Shown piece by piece: positions 63,141-64,000 of a DNA stretch of 64,000 nt. The notes under the pieces were generated by a model. The model was given only the letters and a program-made list of their open reading frames with translations. It was not told where the DNA came from and searched no databases. The DNA lies in contig JAKQDQ010000090.1 in NCBI GenBank assembly GCA_029573725.1, positions 1 to 64,000 of the forward strand. Direction: 5' to 3'. Positions within the stretch are counted from its first letter, which is position 1. Every line of letters starts with the position of its first letter. Origin of the DNA: Verrucomicrobiota bacterium. Its GTDB lineage: Bacteria > Verrucomicrobiota > Verrucomicrobiia > Limisphaerales > JADLHS01. The translations under genes were made by a program, and so were the position numbers.

Positions 63141-64000
63141 ATGACTGGCAAGACAGCAATCCTGATGTTGACTGCGGCAATGGTTTGGTACGCGGGGTCC
63201 TGCGACGGTCAGAACCAAACCTCCGGACCAGTTCCGGTGCAGTTGCGCGAAACCGGGTCCACCTTTGTTCTCGATAACGACCTGCTACAGGTCCGTATCG
63301 AAAAAGCCACCGGTGAGATCGCCTCTCTCCGTTACCAGGGCCGGGAAATGCTCCTGCCGCCGCTCCCCGGGCGGGTCGCCGGCGCAAAGTGGTTCAACCG
63401 CGGCTCATTTCCCGGCGGCCCCATCAAATCCGCGCGCATCACAATTGCGCCGCAAAACAACGAGGGAATCCGCGCCGAGGTGGCCATTGGGTTTTTCAAC
63501 GCGTCCAACGCTCCCACCGCTCCGGTGGACCTGGAACTGCGCTACGCCCTGGGCCAGGGGGAAAGCGCACTGTACACATACGCAATCTGGATGCATCCGA
63601 CCAATTACCCGGCCTTCAGCATTTCGGAAGCGGGTTTTGCCGCGCGCCTCAATCCGGAGGTGTTCGATTACCTGACCGTCAACGCGCAACGCCGCCGCCA
63701 AATGCCGACGGGTGAGGATTGGGATGCCGGCACACCATTGAATCCTCTGGAAGCGCGCCGGCTCACGACAGGGCCGCATCGGGGCCAGGTCGAATACAAA
63801 TACGATTACGCCGCGCCGCTCTACGAATTGCCCGCTTACGGCTGGGCCAGCACAAAACATCAGGTCGGTCTGTGGTTCATCAACCCGAGTTTTGAATACC
63901 TGGCCGGCGGCCCCACCAAGGTCGAACTGACCGGGTATCTTGATGCCCAGCCCGGCGGCCCGCCCACTCTGGTCAATCTTTGGCTCGGCACCCATTACGG
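63141..64000 (+). CDS. PL4-type rhamnogalacturonan lyase, N-terminal part (runs off the window)
   Basis: Begins ATG 63141 and is open to the right edge (286 codons). N-terminus resembles a lipoprotein signal (AMVWYAGSC). TFVLDNDLLQVRIEKATGEIASLRYQG, HPTNYPAFSISEAGFAARLNPEVFDYL, GQVEYKYDYAAPLYELPAYGWAS, LWFINPSFEYLAGGPTKVELTGYL and NLWLGTHYG match rhamnogalacturonan endolyase (polysaccharide lyase 4). The enzyme cuts the rhamnose-galacturonate backbone by beta-elimination. The 288 bases before it hold no gene. Confidence 0.82.
   Translation, partial: MTGKTAILMLTAAMVWYAGSCDGQNQTSGPVPVQLRETGSTFVLDNDLLQVRIEKATGEIASLRYQGREMLLPPLPGRVAGAKWFNRGSFPGGPIKSARITIAPQNNEGIRAEVAIGFFNASNAPTAPVDLELRYALGQGESALYTYAIWMHPTNYPAFSISEAGFAARLNPEVFDYLTVNAQRRRQMPTGEDWDAGTPLNPLEARRLTTGPHRGQVEYKYDYAAPLYELPAYGWASTKHQVGLWFINPSFEYLAGGPTKVELTGYLDAQPGGPPTLVNLWLGTHY

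Overview
The window looks like chromosomal DNA of a verrucomicrobial bacterium, most likely a Limisphaerales/Pedosphaera-type member. This is inferred from several lineage-style traits: a type II pseudopilin with the H-X9-DG signature, a Tat-exported Gfo/Idh oxidoreductase, DUF4838 and family-10-like glycoside hydrolase proteins, many secreted carbohydrate-active enzymes, high GC, and weak or absent Shine-Dalgarno sites before many genes. No 16S gene is present, so the assignment stays an inference.

Positions 1-6800 are an accessory region. It holds decayed IS110 and IS1380 transposases, one intact IS110 element, two kinds of palindromic repeat, and what I read as a cluster of integron attC sites without an integrase (CALIN-like). 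Candidate attC sites lie at 1049-1110, 1794-1926, 2309-2395 and 4222-4279, with a truncated half-site at 5149. The cassettes between them carry a pseudopilin gene, an unassigned stretch, a DUF1643-like gene and a secreted protein. The strongest support is that the 7-mer opening a cassette matches the 7-mer opening its own 3' attC: GTTAGGC with GCCTAAC, GTTGGGT with GCCCAAC (6 of 7), and GTTATGC with GCATAAC.

Positions 6800-20400 carry metabolic and transport genes: a small membrane protein, an SDR oxidoreductase, a DUF4838 protein, a large esterase/C45 acyltransferase fusion, DUF423, a SulP transporter, a HAD phosphatase, an aldo/keto reductase, a two-SIS-domain MurQ/GKRP-like protein and an APC permease.

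Positions 20400-33800, all on the minus strand, are the core information-processing block. In transcription order it runs promoter, tRNA-Thr, tuf, terminator, tRNA-Trp, tRNA-Ser, secE, nusG, rplK, rplA, rplJ, rplL, rpoB, rpoC, terminator.

Positions 33950-43600, also minus, hold RNase HIII, a GH13 amylase, a cytidylate-kinase-like protein, a Tat-exported oxidoreductase, an orphan RelE-like protein, and a tight operon of SIS isomerase, HAD phosphatase and PfkB kinase preceded by a ROK kinase. The last group resembles an ADP-heptose-type sugar phosphate pathway. Then come tRNA-Glu, rpmI-rplT (L20 carries a C-terminal HhH extension) and pheS (with an inserted low-complexity loop).

Positions 45800-64000 are mainly exported hydrolases: two alkaline-phosphatase-superfamily proteins, a KUP potassium transporter, an amidohydrolase with a C-terminal CBM9-like domain, a triple universal stress protein, a second C45-type protein, a tandem GDPD protein, and at the right edge a GH78 rhamnosidase, a family-10-like hydrolase and the start of a PL4-type rhamnogalacturonan lyase. 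Those last three suggest a rhamnogalacturonan-degrading locus that continues past the window.
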